From: Prevotella sp. E15-22
GTDB lineage: Bacteria > Bacteroidota > Bacteroidia > Bacteroidales > Bacteroidaceae
Assembly: GCF_023204875.1 (NCBI RefSeq)
Contig: NZ_CP096247.1
Location: 248,001 to 312,000, forward strand
Length of the DNA stretch: 64,000 nucleotides
Reading direction: 5' to 3'
The notes under the pieces are model-generated. The model saw only the letters and a list, made by a program, of their open reading frames with translations, did no database searches and was not told the origin of the DNA. Shown one piece after another: positions 15,898-24,677 of the stretch; the first letter of the stretch is position 1, and each line of letters begins with the position of its first letter. Both the position numbers and the translations under genes were made by a program.

Positions 15898-17763
15898 TTA
15901 TTTCTTGCTTGCTGCCTCCAACTCGTTGCGAATGACGTCGTTGCCAGGGAAGCCAATCTGCTTGAAGATCTGGTTGCCCTTGGTGTCGTAGATGGCATAG
16001 GTGGGAATGCCCTGCGACTCGTATTTGTCGAGAATATAGTTATACTGCTCCTTGGTGAGATAGAAGTGGTCGCCATCGATGTCCTTAATCATCTCCTGCC
16101 AAGTGGCGAGGGGCGATGTGGGCGAGGTGATATAGATAAACTGAATGTTCTTGCCTTTCAGCTCTTCCTTCAGAGGCTTCATGGCCTGATGTCCTGCACG
16201 ACAGGGTCCACACCACGTAGCCCAGATGTCGATGAGCACGGCCTTGCCCTTGTATTTATCGAGGATGGTTTGTAGGATGTCCTCAGGCGCAACGTTGTCG
16301 AGTTTCTGATAGAACACATGCTCCTGACTGCCCAGTTGCTGGGCAATGCGCCGTTGTTCAGCCAGGTATTCTCTGACGACATTCCTGCAATCCTCATCAG
16401 TAAGCATTTCCTTTGCTACGTCATCGGAAGCATCGTCCTTTAAGATTCTCAGGATGGCTGGTATCGTGCGCACATCCGTATTGAAAACACTCTTCTCAGG
16501 GGCTTTCAAGTCGTAGGCACTCAACTCCGTATTCCAGAATGCTACGCTGCATGGCGAGCCTGGTTCATTGAGATATTTCCATGTGTAATTCGCCTCACTA
16601 TAAGGAAGGATAAGCATGTTTTTGTTCTTCTCTACGTCTTCAAAATAGTTGTCGTTACCCCTATACACCATACCATTTGCCGTCAACCCATATTGACTGA
16701 ATGTACTGGCAAAATTGCGAGTCCATTTTGCGAATTGTCTTTCGGCCTCCATGCACAGCAGGTCTTTGGCTGCCGTGGTGTATTTGGTCTTTTTAATGGC
16801 TTCGATGCGCTGGTTGAAGATGTCCGTCAGACATTTCAGGCGTTCTGCCGATGTGTTGCAGTCCTTGACCTTGAGATAGGTATTGTCTTCGTCCATTAAG
16901 GTCTCAAATTCGATTTCTGCATTTGTGAGGTCTATGTTGGTCTTGGCCATGTAGCCCTTGAAAGCTACAAACGGATTAGGATCGGAGGTAACTTTCATCA
17001 GGATGTTGGTTTCCTGACCAGGGGCGATAACGATATTGGCATTAGCCATCCCCTCTACGCCTACGGTCACCTCACGCGTCAGCCATAGAGGCACCTCAAC
17101 CTTCACCGTTCCATCGTCAGCAAAGCGGAACTCCTTATTGAAATGGTCGTTAGAACCCAGTGGTTGAAAGTTGAGCATGAAGAAAGCCAACTCCATGCCT
17201 TTCTTAAAGCCCAGCATCTTCACCTTGATAGTGGCGATGCCTTTGTTAATCTTGGCAGCGGGCAGTGTCTCGTCCTTGGCATATTTCACGTTCTTCCAGT
17301 CGTCAGGGATCACCACATTCTGTTTTGTCTTGCTGCCGCAGATGTTCCAGAACTTGAAATCGCCATCGTTATAGCTCTCCAGGAAGTCCATCTCCTTGGT
17401 GTCGAGGGGTACGGGCTTGAAATGTAGAGCCAGCTGGGCCATGCCGCTTTCAGGCATCCAGAAGAGTGAGTCGAGCAGCAGGTCGCTCTCCTTCTCGTTG
17501 GTCTTTGCGCCACTTGTGATGCCATACTTCTTGCCATCTGGAGTCTTCAGAAACGAATGCTTGTCGAAGCGAATCCATTGGCCAGGCCTATAGTGTGCTG
17601 TGATGTGCATCACCGTTTCCGTTGGTTTCAGTTCTACTTGAGTGATGAAAAACTCGCCGTTATAGTTTCCCATAAAGGCTGAAGGATTCTTCCAAATAAT
17701 GTCTTTAGCCTGTCCTGCCATTGCAACGATGGCGAGGAGGAAGGTAATGATGAATGATTTCAT
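15898..17763 (-). CDS. Exported TlpA/thioredoxin-like protein (paralogue 3 of operon)
   Basis: The 621 residues begin with a signal peptide (about 1-19, ending GQA). A long region without recognised domain follows, including a predicted DUF4369-like beta part (about 155-260). A thioredoxin fold starts near residue 500. The active site is FxIDIWATWCGPCRAGHQ-like (IDIWATWCGPCR, about 520-531), a canonical WCGPC redox centre. The cis-proline region is GIPTYAIYD. It should act in the periplasm as a thiol-disulfide reductase or isomerase. It is the last gene of a five-gene operon with two outer-membrane barrels. Its signal peptide is nearly identical to that of the neighbour upstream, which points to duplication. 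Confidence 0.85.
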   Translation of the reverse strand: MKSFIITFLLAIVAMAGQAKDIIWKNPSAFMGNYNGEFFITQVELKPTETVMHITAHYRPGQWIRFDKHSFLKTPDGKKYGITSGAKTNEKESDLLLDSLFWMPESGMAQLALHFKPVPLDTKEMDFLESYNDGDFKFWNICGSKTKQNVVIPDDWKNVKYAKDETLPAAKINKGIATIKVKMLGFKKGMELAFFMLNFQPLGSNDHFNKEFRFADDGTVKVEVPLWLTREVTVGVEGMANANIVIAPGQETNILMKVTSDPNPFVAFKGYMAKTNIDLTNAEIEFETLMDEDNTYLKVKDCNTSAERLKCLTDIFNQRIEAIKKTKYTTAAKDLLCMEAERQFAKWTRNFASTFSQYGLTANGMVYRGNDNYFEDVEKNKNMLILPYSEANYTWKYLNEPGSPCSVAFWNTELSAYDLKAPEKSVFNTDVRTIPAILRILKDDASDDVAKEMLTDEDCRNVVREYLAEQRRIAQQLGSQEHVFYQKLDNVAPEDILQTILDKYKGKAVLIDIWATWCGPCRAGHQAMKPLKEELKGKNIQFIYITSPTSPLATWQEMIKDIDGDHFYLTKEQYNYILDKYESQGIPTYAIYDTKGNQIFKQIGFPGNDVIRNELEAASKK

Positions 17764-17771
17764 ATGTGTTA

Positions 17772-19790
17772 TTATTTTAGTGCCTCTTTCAGTTGTTTCA
17801 TCTCGTGGTCGAAGTTATAGAAGCCGCGAATCTGCAAGTCATCGCGGACACGACGACCATCGGGGGTGATAGTTTCGTAGTGGGGAATGCCGCCAAAGCG
17901 GAAGAGTTCTTGCAGGCGGGTGAAATCATCGTTGGTGACGCAGACGGTCTCCTCGTCAGCCAACCACTCGGCCACATATTTCTTGTAGGCATCGCTGCCT
18001 TCGGTAGTTCGTTCTCCAGCGATGAAGACGAGTTTCACGTCGTCGCGTTTGCCTATCTCGGCACGTAGTTCCTTACTTTCCTGGATGGCAGAACGGCATG
18101 GGGCGCAGCTCATGCCCCAAAAATCGATGACTAGATAACGGCCTGGGTATTTGGCTGAAAGCGAACGGATGAGGTCAGCCATCGGCGCATTGGAAAGTGG
18201 CGTTGCCAATTCCGTCTGCCCCATTTCCTGAGAGTAGAATTCATCGGCCTTGGCTTTGACATAGGGATGTGTAAACGTATTGCTGACCATCGTATATTTC
18301 GACTCTACGGTAGGGATGCTGTTCAATACGCGTTCTCTTAATGAGTCTGGCAAATTTGGCGAATTCTTCAATGCCTCTATGGTACGTTCTTTCTCTGTCC
18401 GCCAATTACGGAACTCCGTCAGCATCTGCTTGTACAAACAAAGTTGCGCTATGAGTGTGTTGTCCTTGCTGCCGAGCATTTCGCGCAAAACCGCATAGTA
18501 ATCATCCAGCCGCTTTTGACCTGTAGCCTTGAAGTAGGCTTGCGTGGCGGGTGATGCATACTGGAGACGGTTGACAAGGGAAAACAAATGGCTATTAGAC
18601 AACATCAAAGGATTGTCAAAATCGACACGGTGCAAAGGCGCATAACTATTAGCGTCATTGAGAGCTTTCCAGTTGATGCTGTCAACAATCTCGTCATAAT
18701 ACACGCCGTCAACCTGTTTCATGACGTTGTATTTCATCATCATGGCATAATCCAAGAAGGCAGTAGCCAGATAGAGCTGTGCGTCGGAGAGTGCCAATTG
18801 CATCTCCATCGGTGTGAAATGGTCGCGATGACTCACCATGCCGATGCGATAAAGCATATTCCGCCACACCTCCTCAGCCAGCATCGCGGCATCGCTGAAA
18901 GAGCCTTGAAAAAGTGCCAGCGGATTACTCAGGTAGCCCGTCATTAATTTCGATTTCAGCCATCGCTCCACCTCGTGACTACTTCCATTATGATAGACGC
19001 ACTCATAGCAGCCTTCTGCGTTTCTGCGTACCGTGATGTCGATAGTTTCACCAGGACGCGCAAAGAAGGGTATCTCGTCAAAATCAACCTTCGTCTCTTT
19101 GGTGCATAGCTTAGTGCTGACGGGATAGCTGGCCATGAATTGTTTCTCGAATGAGCCGTCTGGTGCGATATCGATGACCATCATGCCGTTCTCCTTCGCA
19201 AAAACATCGCCAACAAAACCTTCCAACGATTTGAATCCGAAGCGTTCTGCATCATATCCCTCGATACGTCCGCGAATGGTGATGGCGGCAGTGTTGTACC
19301 AATAGTCTGGGAGTGTGAAAGGATTAGCCGCTGACAGTTGTTGCATCGTAGGGGTATTCAGTTTGACGTGGCTATCGTGGATGCCAAGCAGCATGAATGC
19401 ACCTGTTCCGTCGCCTTCGATGAAGTCGAATGCCTGCACCTTTTTCGGCATCGGCTCAAAATGCATCGTGAAGTTTGTCACTCCGCTTTCAGGCGACTGC
19501 ACCCATGCGTCGAGGGCGATTCCCTCGGCTGAGCGCAACGGATAGCGGTTGCCGTCCTCGTCCATGAGGTAACTCTCCTTAACGAAGCGGAAATGATGTC
19601 CTGTCTCGTATTCCATCGTGAAATGTACGGTCGTCGCCGTATCGCTCATGATGACCTCACGGACTTCCAGTTCGCCGTCCGCCACATTTACGCAGGCCAT
19701 TGCAACAGGACTCTTGATGGTCTTATAAGTATTTGCCTGCCCTGCCATTGTGACGAGGGCGAGGAGGAAGGTAATGATGAATGATTTCAT
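17772..19790 (-). CDS. Exported TlpA/thioredoxin-like protein (paralogue 2, SCAPC active site)
   Basis: The 672 residues have a signal peptide (1-19) almost identical to that of the next gene. The N-terminal half shares a PVAMACV...GELEVREVI stretch with paralogue 1. The C-terminal thioredoxin domain starts near 548, with the active site DFWGMSCAPCRSAI. The residue before the first cysteine is serine in place of tryptophan, so redox properties may differ from the WCGPC paralogue. FGGIPHYETITPDGR carries the cis-proline. Gaps to both neighbours are 8 bases and the spacer sequences are the same. Role within the operon is not known; disulfide handling for the co-encoded barrels or their cargo is a guess. 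Confidence 0.85.
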   Translation of the reverse strand: MKSFIITFLLALVTMAGQANTYKTIKSPVAMACVNVADGELEVREVIMSDTATTVHFTMEYETGHHFRFVKESYLMDEDGNRYPLRSAEGIALDAWVQSPESGVTNFTMHFEPMPKKVQAFDFIEGDGTGAFMLLGIHDSHVKLNTPTMQQLSAANPFTLPDYWYNTAAITIRGRIEGYDAERFGFKSLEGFVGDVFAKENGMMVIDIAPDGSFEKQFMASYPVSTKLCTKETKVDFDEIPFFARPGETIDITVRRNAEGCYECVYHNGSSHEVERWLKSKLMTGYLSNPLALFQGSFSDAAMLAEEVWRNMLYRIGMVSHRDHFTPMEMQLALSDAQLYLATAFLDYAMMMKYNVMKQVDGVYYDEIVDSINWKALNDANSYAPLHRVDFDNPLMLSNSHLFSLVNRLQYASPATQAYFKATGQKRLDDYYAVLREMLGSKDNTLIAQLCLYKQMLTEFRNWRTEKERTIEALKNSPNLPDSLRERVLNSIPTVESKYTMVSNTFTHPYVKAKADEFYSQEMGQTELATPLSNAPMADLIRSLSAKYPGRYLVIDFWGMSCAPCRSAIQESKELRAEIGKRDDVKLVFIAGERTTEGSDAYKKYVAEWLADEETVCVTNDDFTRLQELFRFGGIPHYETITPDGRRVRDDLQIRGFYNFDHEMKQLKEALK

Positions 19791-19798
19791 ATGTGTTA

Positions 19799-21793
19799 TT
19801 ATTTTAGCTTTTCTTTCAGTTCTTTCAAGTACATGTCAAAATTATAGTATCCATTAAAGCGTAGATCATCACGCACACGACGACCATCGGGGGTGAAAGT
19901 CTCGTAGTGGGGAATGCCATTAAACTGGAAGAGTTCCTGCATACGGGCGAACTCGGCATTTGTGATACAGATGGTCTCTTCGTCGGCCAGCCACTCGGCA
20001 ACATAATTCTTATATGCATCGCTACCTCCGGCAATGCGTTCCTCAGCAATGAATACCAGCTTAATGTCGTCGCGCTTGGCAATCTTGGTACGCAGGTCCT
20101 TGCTGCTTTGGATGGCAGAGCGACAAGGCCCGCACCCCATGCCCCAGAAGTCAATCATCAGGTAGCGGCCTGGATATTTGGCAGAGATGCTGCGAATCAA
20201 ATCGGCAGCCACATTGTTCTCGGGCAGAGGAGTGGAGAGTTCCTTCTGTGCCATCTTGCGTTCATAATACTGCTCCGTCTTTTGGCGAATATAGGCGTTT
20301 GTGTATCTGTTGGCAAAGATAGGAGTGAGATCGTCAATCCATCCGTTCTGGCGCCATCCATTGAAACGACTCATGAAATCCTTGTGGATGCTGATTTGTG
20401 CTATTAGGTTATCATGGTCACATCCCATCAGTTGACGCCAACCGTCATAGCTGAGTTGCATGCTTTTCACCTCATTCTCAGAGGTTGCCTCATAGATTAA
20501 CATCTCAACATCATCATTTAAGGTCAAAGAATTGAACACGAGGTTCCTGACTGGCGTAGCATGTTGAACACGGTTGAGAAGATGGCTGTAGCTACTGCTG
20601 GAGAGCATCAGTGGATTATCGAAGTCCACACGGTGCAGCAATTTGAAGTTGTCTAAGTTTGACAGTTCCTTCCACTCTACGCTGTCTAGAATCTCTGTAT
20701 AGTAGACGCCATCGCGTAATTCTTGCTTCATCAGGTCCATCTCATGATACATACCATAGTCTAAGACAGCTTCCGAATAGTAGGTCTGCATATCTGCGAG
20801 GGCCAGCTGTGCCTCGAATGGCGTGTAGTGTTTGTCGCGACATTCGTTGTTGAGCAGATAAAGCATGTTTTCCCATGTGCTTTCAGCTATAGCAGGCATC
20901 TCGCTAAATTTGCCTTCGAAGTAGGCTAAAGGGAAAATGAGTTCCTGGTAAGGATGCTCAGATTTTAGCAATCGTTCCACATCCTTACTGCTACCACTAT
21001 TGTAATAGCACTCATATTTCCCCTGAGCGTTTTTCTTGATGGTGATGTCAATCGTCTCGCCAGGACGGGCAAAGAACGGAATGGCATCGAAGCCAACCTT
21101 GGAGTCGTGTGTATGGAATGACTGCCAAATGGGGTAGCTGATTTGGAACTTCTTCTTAAAGGTGCCGTCAGGGTTGATATCGAGCACTTGGGTGGCATCA
21201 TCCTTCTCGAAGACATCCTCAAAGACGCACTCCATTGAGGTGAAGCCAAACTGCTCGGCGTTATATCCCTCAATGCTACCTTTGATGGTGATTGTGTCTG
21301 TCTTGAACCATTCGGCAGGCACGGAATAGGGATTCTTTGCCTGAATCTCTTGTATGGTGGGCGTCTTGAGTTTTGTCTTCTGGTCGTGGATACCCATCAG
21401 ATAGAACGCTCTGCTGTTGTCAGCCTCTCTGTAGTCAAACAGTTGCACCTTTTTAGGCATTGGCTCAAAGTGCAGCGTGAAGTCTTTCGGCCCTGTTGAT
21501 TCTCCATATGTGTTGAGTGCTATCCCCTCAGCTGAGCGCAATGGGTAGCGATTTCCCTCCTCGTCAACTAGGAAACTGGTGCTGTTGATGCTGAAATTCC
21601 GTCCCTTGGGATAGTCTATGGTGAAGTGAACGGTTGTTGCCGTATCCCTGAAGATAACTTCGCGGGCCTTCAACTCACCCCCAGGGATGTTGTGTGCCAT
21701 AGCCACAGGGTTCTTAATCGTCTTAAACGTTTTTGCTTCAATACCCACGCTGAGTAGGGTGAAGAGAATGGTAATGATTGTTTTAAATCTCAT
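19799..21793 (-). CDS. Exported TlpA/thioredoxin-like protein (paralogue 1, GCGPC active site)
   Basis: The start is the ATG at 21793, giving 664 residues with a clear signal peptide (MRFKTIITILFTLLSVGIEA). A longer open frame upstream overlaps the preceding gene and lacks a signal, so it was rejected. The protein aligns along its length with paralogue 2: KTFKTIKNPVAMA, IPFFARPGETIDIT and the RVDFDNPLMLS motif appear in both. The thioredoxin active site is DFWGMGCGPCRSAI (about 540-553), with FNGIPHYETFTPDGR holding the cis-proline. It lies 13 bases after the barrel gene upstream. Function is inferred only as periplasmic thiol-redox. Confidence 0.85.
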   Translation of the reverse strand: MRFKTIITILFTLLSVGIEAKTFKTIKNPVAMAHNIPGGELKAREVIFRDTATTVHFTIDYPKGRNFSINSTSFLVDEEGNRYPLRSAEGIALNTYGESTGPKDFTLHFEPMPKKVQLFDYREADNSRAFYLMGIHDQKTKLKTPTIQEIQAKNPYSVPAEWFKTDTITIKGSIEGYNAEQFGFTSMECVFEDVFEKDDATQVLDINPDGTFKKKFQISYPIWQSFHTHDSKVGFDAIPFFARPGETIDITIKKNAQGKYECYYNSGSSKDVERLLKSEHPYQELIFPLAYFEGKFSEMPAIAESTWENMLYLLNNECRDKHYTPFEAQLALADMQTYYSEAVLDYGMYHEMDLMKQELRDGVYYTEILDSVEWKELSNLDNFKLLHRVDFDNPLMLSSSSYSHLLNRVQHATPVRNLVFNSLTLNDDVEMLIYEATSENEVKSMQLSYDGWRQLMGCDHDNLIAQISIHKDFMSRFNGWRQNGWIDDLTPIFANRYTNAYIRQKTEQYYERKMAQKELSTPLPENNVAADLIRSISAKYPGRYLMIDFWGMGCGPCRSAIQSSKDLRTKIAKRDDIKLVFIAEERIAGGSDAYKNYVAEWLADEETICITNAEFARMQELFQFNGIPHYETFTPDGRRVRDDLRFNGYYNFDMYLKELKEKLK

Positions 21794-21806
21794 AATTGTT
21801 AGGTTG

Positions 21807-24665
21807 CTATTCTGCGTTTTTATCTTTCTTTGGTTTCTGCGAGAAGCGGTAGCTGACGGTGAGCAAGGCATAGCGGCGCATGGAGTTGGTCCAGTATTCT
21901 GTGCGACCTTGCGAACTGACCCAGTATTGGAGACTGGATACCTGACCAAGGATGTCGTAGCCGCGAAGCTTGAATACCCATCGTCCTTGCTGGATGGACT
22001 TGGTGAGTGTGGCATCCCAATAAAGGCGGTTGTCGTTCATCTCGCTGTCGGTATAGCCTCGACGCGAATGTATGGTGAGGTCTGTATCGAAGGTGAAGTT
22101 CCATGGCAGTTTGTAGTTGCCGTTGAGGCCATAGGAGAAGTCCCAGATGTCAGTGGGCTGTTCGCCGATGGTGATGTTGCGATGGAAGTTGCGATAGGAC
22201 ACATCGCCCTTCATGTTGAGGTTGAACTTCTTGTTCTGGAAGCGAGCCTTGGTGCTGAAGGTGACCTCTGAAGTGCCCACACGACTGAGTTCGGCATTGG
22301 TGCTGTTAGCAGTGAAGGAAAGACCAGTGCTCTTCTTGTATCGCAGGGTCAGCGAGTTGTCGATATACCAGAACTTCTTTTTGCCGAGGGCACGGTTCCA
22401 GGTGGTTTTCAAACTGGTTGACCAGTTGCCGCTTTTGATGTTCTCAGGACGATAGGTGCGCACACCCGTTGTCAGGTCGTAGCTACAGCCTGAGACCCTG
22501 GGGTTGCGTGTCCACTCGTTGCTGAGGTTGAACCTGATGGTCTGGTCGATGCTGTCGCGACGTATGTAATACTCTGTTGAGAGGGTATGTGTGGAAGAAG
22601 GCTTCAAATCAGGATTACCTTGATAGATGTTGAGGGGGTCGCTGGTAATGGGACGGTCGATGAGATCAGTGACATCGGGTGTGAGGTCCCAAACATAGTA
22701 TTGAAGATTGATATTTTGAGTCTGGATGGAGTCGTGTCGTGAGTAATAGGCATAGAGCTGAGGATTGAACAGCGTATAGTTGCGAGTGATGTCGGTGGTG
22801 AGCGGATCGCTCATGTAGTCCATCTTCTTTTGTTGGAAATTGGTTTGGAGATGACCAGAGACGTGAAAGGTGCGACTGATTCCGTTTTTGTAATTTCCCT
22901 TACTGAAATTGAAACTCACACCAGCCGTCTTGTCAATGGATTGTGTGTGCTGGTCGTAGCTATTCTGGGTGTCGAAAAGATAGTCGATGCTGTCGCGCAG
23001 GAATTCGTGACTGCTACTCTTCTCATCGTCGATCTGGAAGCCGGCAGAGGGCATTATTTGGATGTTCCTTCCTATGTGATAGGTATATTCCAGTGTGGCT
23101 TTTGCCTGGGCTCTGTGGCCAGGGTTTCGGGTCAGACGGTCGCGCATGTCGTGGGTGCCCAGTTTATGGTAGGTGTAATAGTTTAGGTTTGATGACTCGT
23201 GCTTGAGGAGCTTGTAATACATGCCGTCGAAGTTGAGCGTGATGGCGTCGCCCGTTTGCAAGCGCCTGCTGAGGTCGAAGTGGCCGTTGGTAAGAAAATT
23301 GCCGTTGTTGCTGTGTGTGCGATACCACGAGCTGTTGATGCTGTCGAGCATCAGCATATCGGCAGTGCTGACATCCCAGCCGTCGTTTTTGTAGTCTGCC
23401 TGGTCGTAGCTGGCTCGGAGGCTTGAGTAGAAACGGTACTTGCTGCTTGTGGCTCGCAACGTGTTTGAAATCCTGAGACTGTTGGCTTGGTTCCTTCCTA
23501 TGCCATCAGATAGGCCGAAGGTGCTGGCATCGTTCATGTAGGTTTCGCTCTGGCTGCGATGCTCAGTGCGTTCGTCGTTCCATGTGGTATTCACCTCAGT
23601 GGTGCTCTCGAACTTGTCTTCTGGCGCACGATACACAAACTGACCGCCTATCTGTTTGAAGTGGTTGTCGCCCGATTGGCTTGTCCTGTCACGATAGTCT
23701 TCTCCGCCGTAGAACTCAGCCAACTCGTTAACGTTGTTCAAGCCACCAAAGAGTACACTTCGTGTCCTGTCGGAGAAGCGCAGGCCGAAGGCCTTGAGCT
23801 TATAGCGCCAGTCGCCTTCGTCGGATGCTCCACCACCAGTCTCGATGTTGGCCGAACCACCAATATTATATTCGCGCTTGAGGATGACGTCCATCGTGTA
23901 TTCTTTCTTGTCTTCGTTGTCGATGCCCAGGAACTTGTTTTTCTCAGTCTGCTTCTTATACACCTCGACGTTCTTCACTGTGAAGTAGGGCAGGTTTTCG
24001 AGCATAATCTTGTTTCGACCCTTGAAGAAGTCGGCACCGTTCAGCGTCAGGTTATCAATCTTCTTGCCATTGACGAAGATTTCGCCGTCGTCATTCAGCT
24101 CAACGCCAGGCAGCTGCTTGATGAGACCGTCGAGCATCGAGCCTTCTGGCACGTTGAAGGCGTCGGCATTGAACACCAGCGTGTCGCCTCGCCACACCAT
24201 CTTGACCTTGGTGGCTTGCACCACCACCTCGTTGAGTATGCCGCCTTCGAAATGATGCGCTTTGGCCGTCTTCTTCATATGGATTCTGGGTCCGTCGATA
24301 TCGGTGGCTCGCTTGCTGATGTGCTTGACCTCGAAGTTGGTATAGGTTGTCTCGTAGTTGGGGTGCTCTGCCTTAATGATATATTTGGCAGGCTCATGAG
24401 AAATGCCAAAGTAATATTGCGTGGTGGCTGTCGATGATACGTATTCGTTCTTAAAGACCGTATTAGTGCGGATAACGGTGGAGTCGTCGCGCATCAGCGT
24501 GACTTGCACGTCGGGGATGGCGGCCTTTGTGAATCCGTCGGCCACATATCCAGAAAGGGTAACATATTCAACCTTCTTTTTCTTCTTCACCTTGGTGCTG
24601 TCCGTCTGTGCGAAGATGGCTAGGGTTGTAAAGGCCAAGAGTATGGTGATGAGTAATTGTCTCAT
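21807..24665 (-). CDS. Outer-membrane beta-barrel protein with carboxypeptidase-like regulatory and plug domains (second of operon)
   Basis: The 952 residues have a signal peptide (about 1-19), a basic patch KVKKKKK (25-31), a carboxypeptidase-regulatory-like beta-sandwich (about 34-130) and a plug-like domain (about 145-240). The plug shows the motif DGLIKQLPGVELNDDGEIFV. A long beta-barrel of the OMP_b-brl_3 type fills about 270-952. It resembles a TonB-dependent receptor, but no SusD partner is nearby, so glycan uptake by a SusCD pair is unlikely. It lies 12 bases after its paralogue. The substrate is unknown; export or import of a peptide or metal-bound ligand is possible. Confidence 0.87.
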   Translation of the reverse strand: MRQLLITILLAFTTLAIFAQTDSTKVKKKKKVEYVTLSGYVADGFTKAAIPDVQVTLMRDDSTVIRTNTVFKNEYVSSTATTQYYFGISHEPAKYIIKAEHPNYETTYTNFEVKHISKRATDIDGPRIHMKKTAKAHHFEGGILNEVVVQATKVKMVWRGDTLVFNADAFNVPEGSMLDGLIKQLPGVELNDDGEIFVNGKKIDNLTLNGADFFKGRNKIMLENLPYFTVKNVEVYKKQTEKNKFLGIDNEDKKEYTMDVILKREYNIGGSANIETGGGASDEGDWRYKLKAFGLRFSDRTRSVLFGGLNNVNELAEFYGGEDYRDRTSQSGDNHFKQIGGQFVYRAPEDKFESTTEVNTTWNDERTEHRSQSETYMNDASTFGLSDGIGRNQANSLRISNTLRATSSKYRFYSSLRASYDQADYKNDGWDVSTADMLMLDSINSSWYRTHSNNGNFLTNGHFDLSRRLQTGDAITLNFDGMYYKLLKHESSNLNYYTYHKLGTHDMRDRLTRNPGHRAQAKATLEYTYHIGRNIQIMPSAGFQIDDEKSSSHEFLRDSIDYLFDTQNSYDQHTQSIDKTAGVSFNFSKGNYKNGISRTFHVSGHLQTNFQQKKMDYMSDPLTTDITRNYTLFNPQLYAYYSRHDSIQTQNINLQYYVWDLTPDVTDLIDRPITSDPLNIYQGNPDLKPSSTHTLSTEYYIRRDSIDQTIRFNLSNEWTRNPRVSGCSYDLTTGVRTYRPENIKSGNWSTSLKTTWNRALGKKKFWYIDNSLTLRYKKSTGLSFTANSTNAELSRVGTSEVTFSTKARFQNKKFNLNMKGDVSYRNFHRNITIGEQPTDIWDFSYGLNGNYKLPWNFTFDTDLTIHSRRGYTDSEMNDNRLYWDATLTKSIQQGRWVFKLRGYDILGQVSSLQYWVSSQGRTEYWTNSMRRYALLTVSYRFSQKPKKDKNAE

Positions 24666-24677
24666 AATAAGTTTAGT

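Noticed and set aside
21794..22015. 74-residue extension at the N-terminus of the TlpA-like protein
   Set aside because: It would overlap the upstream barrel gene by 209 bases and put the signal peptide inside the protein. The ATG at 21793 directly gives a signal peptide.
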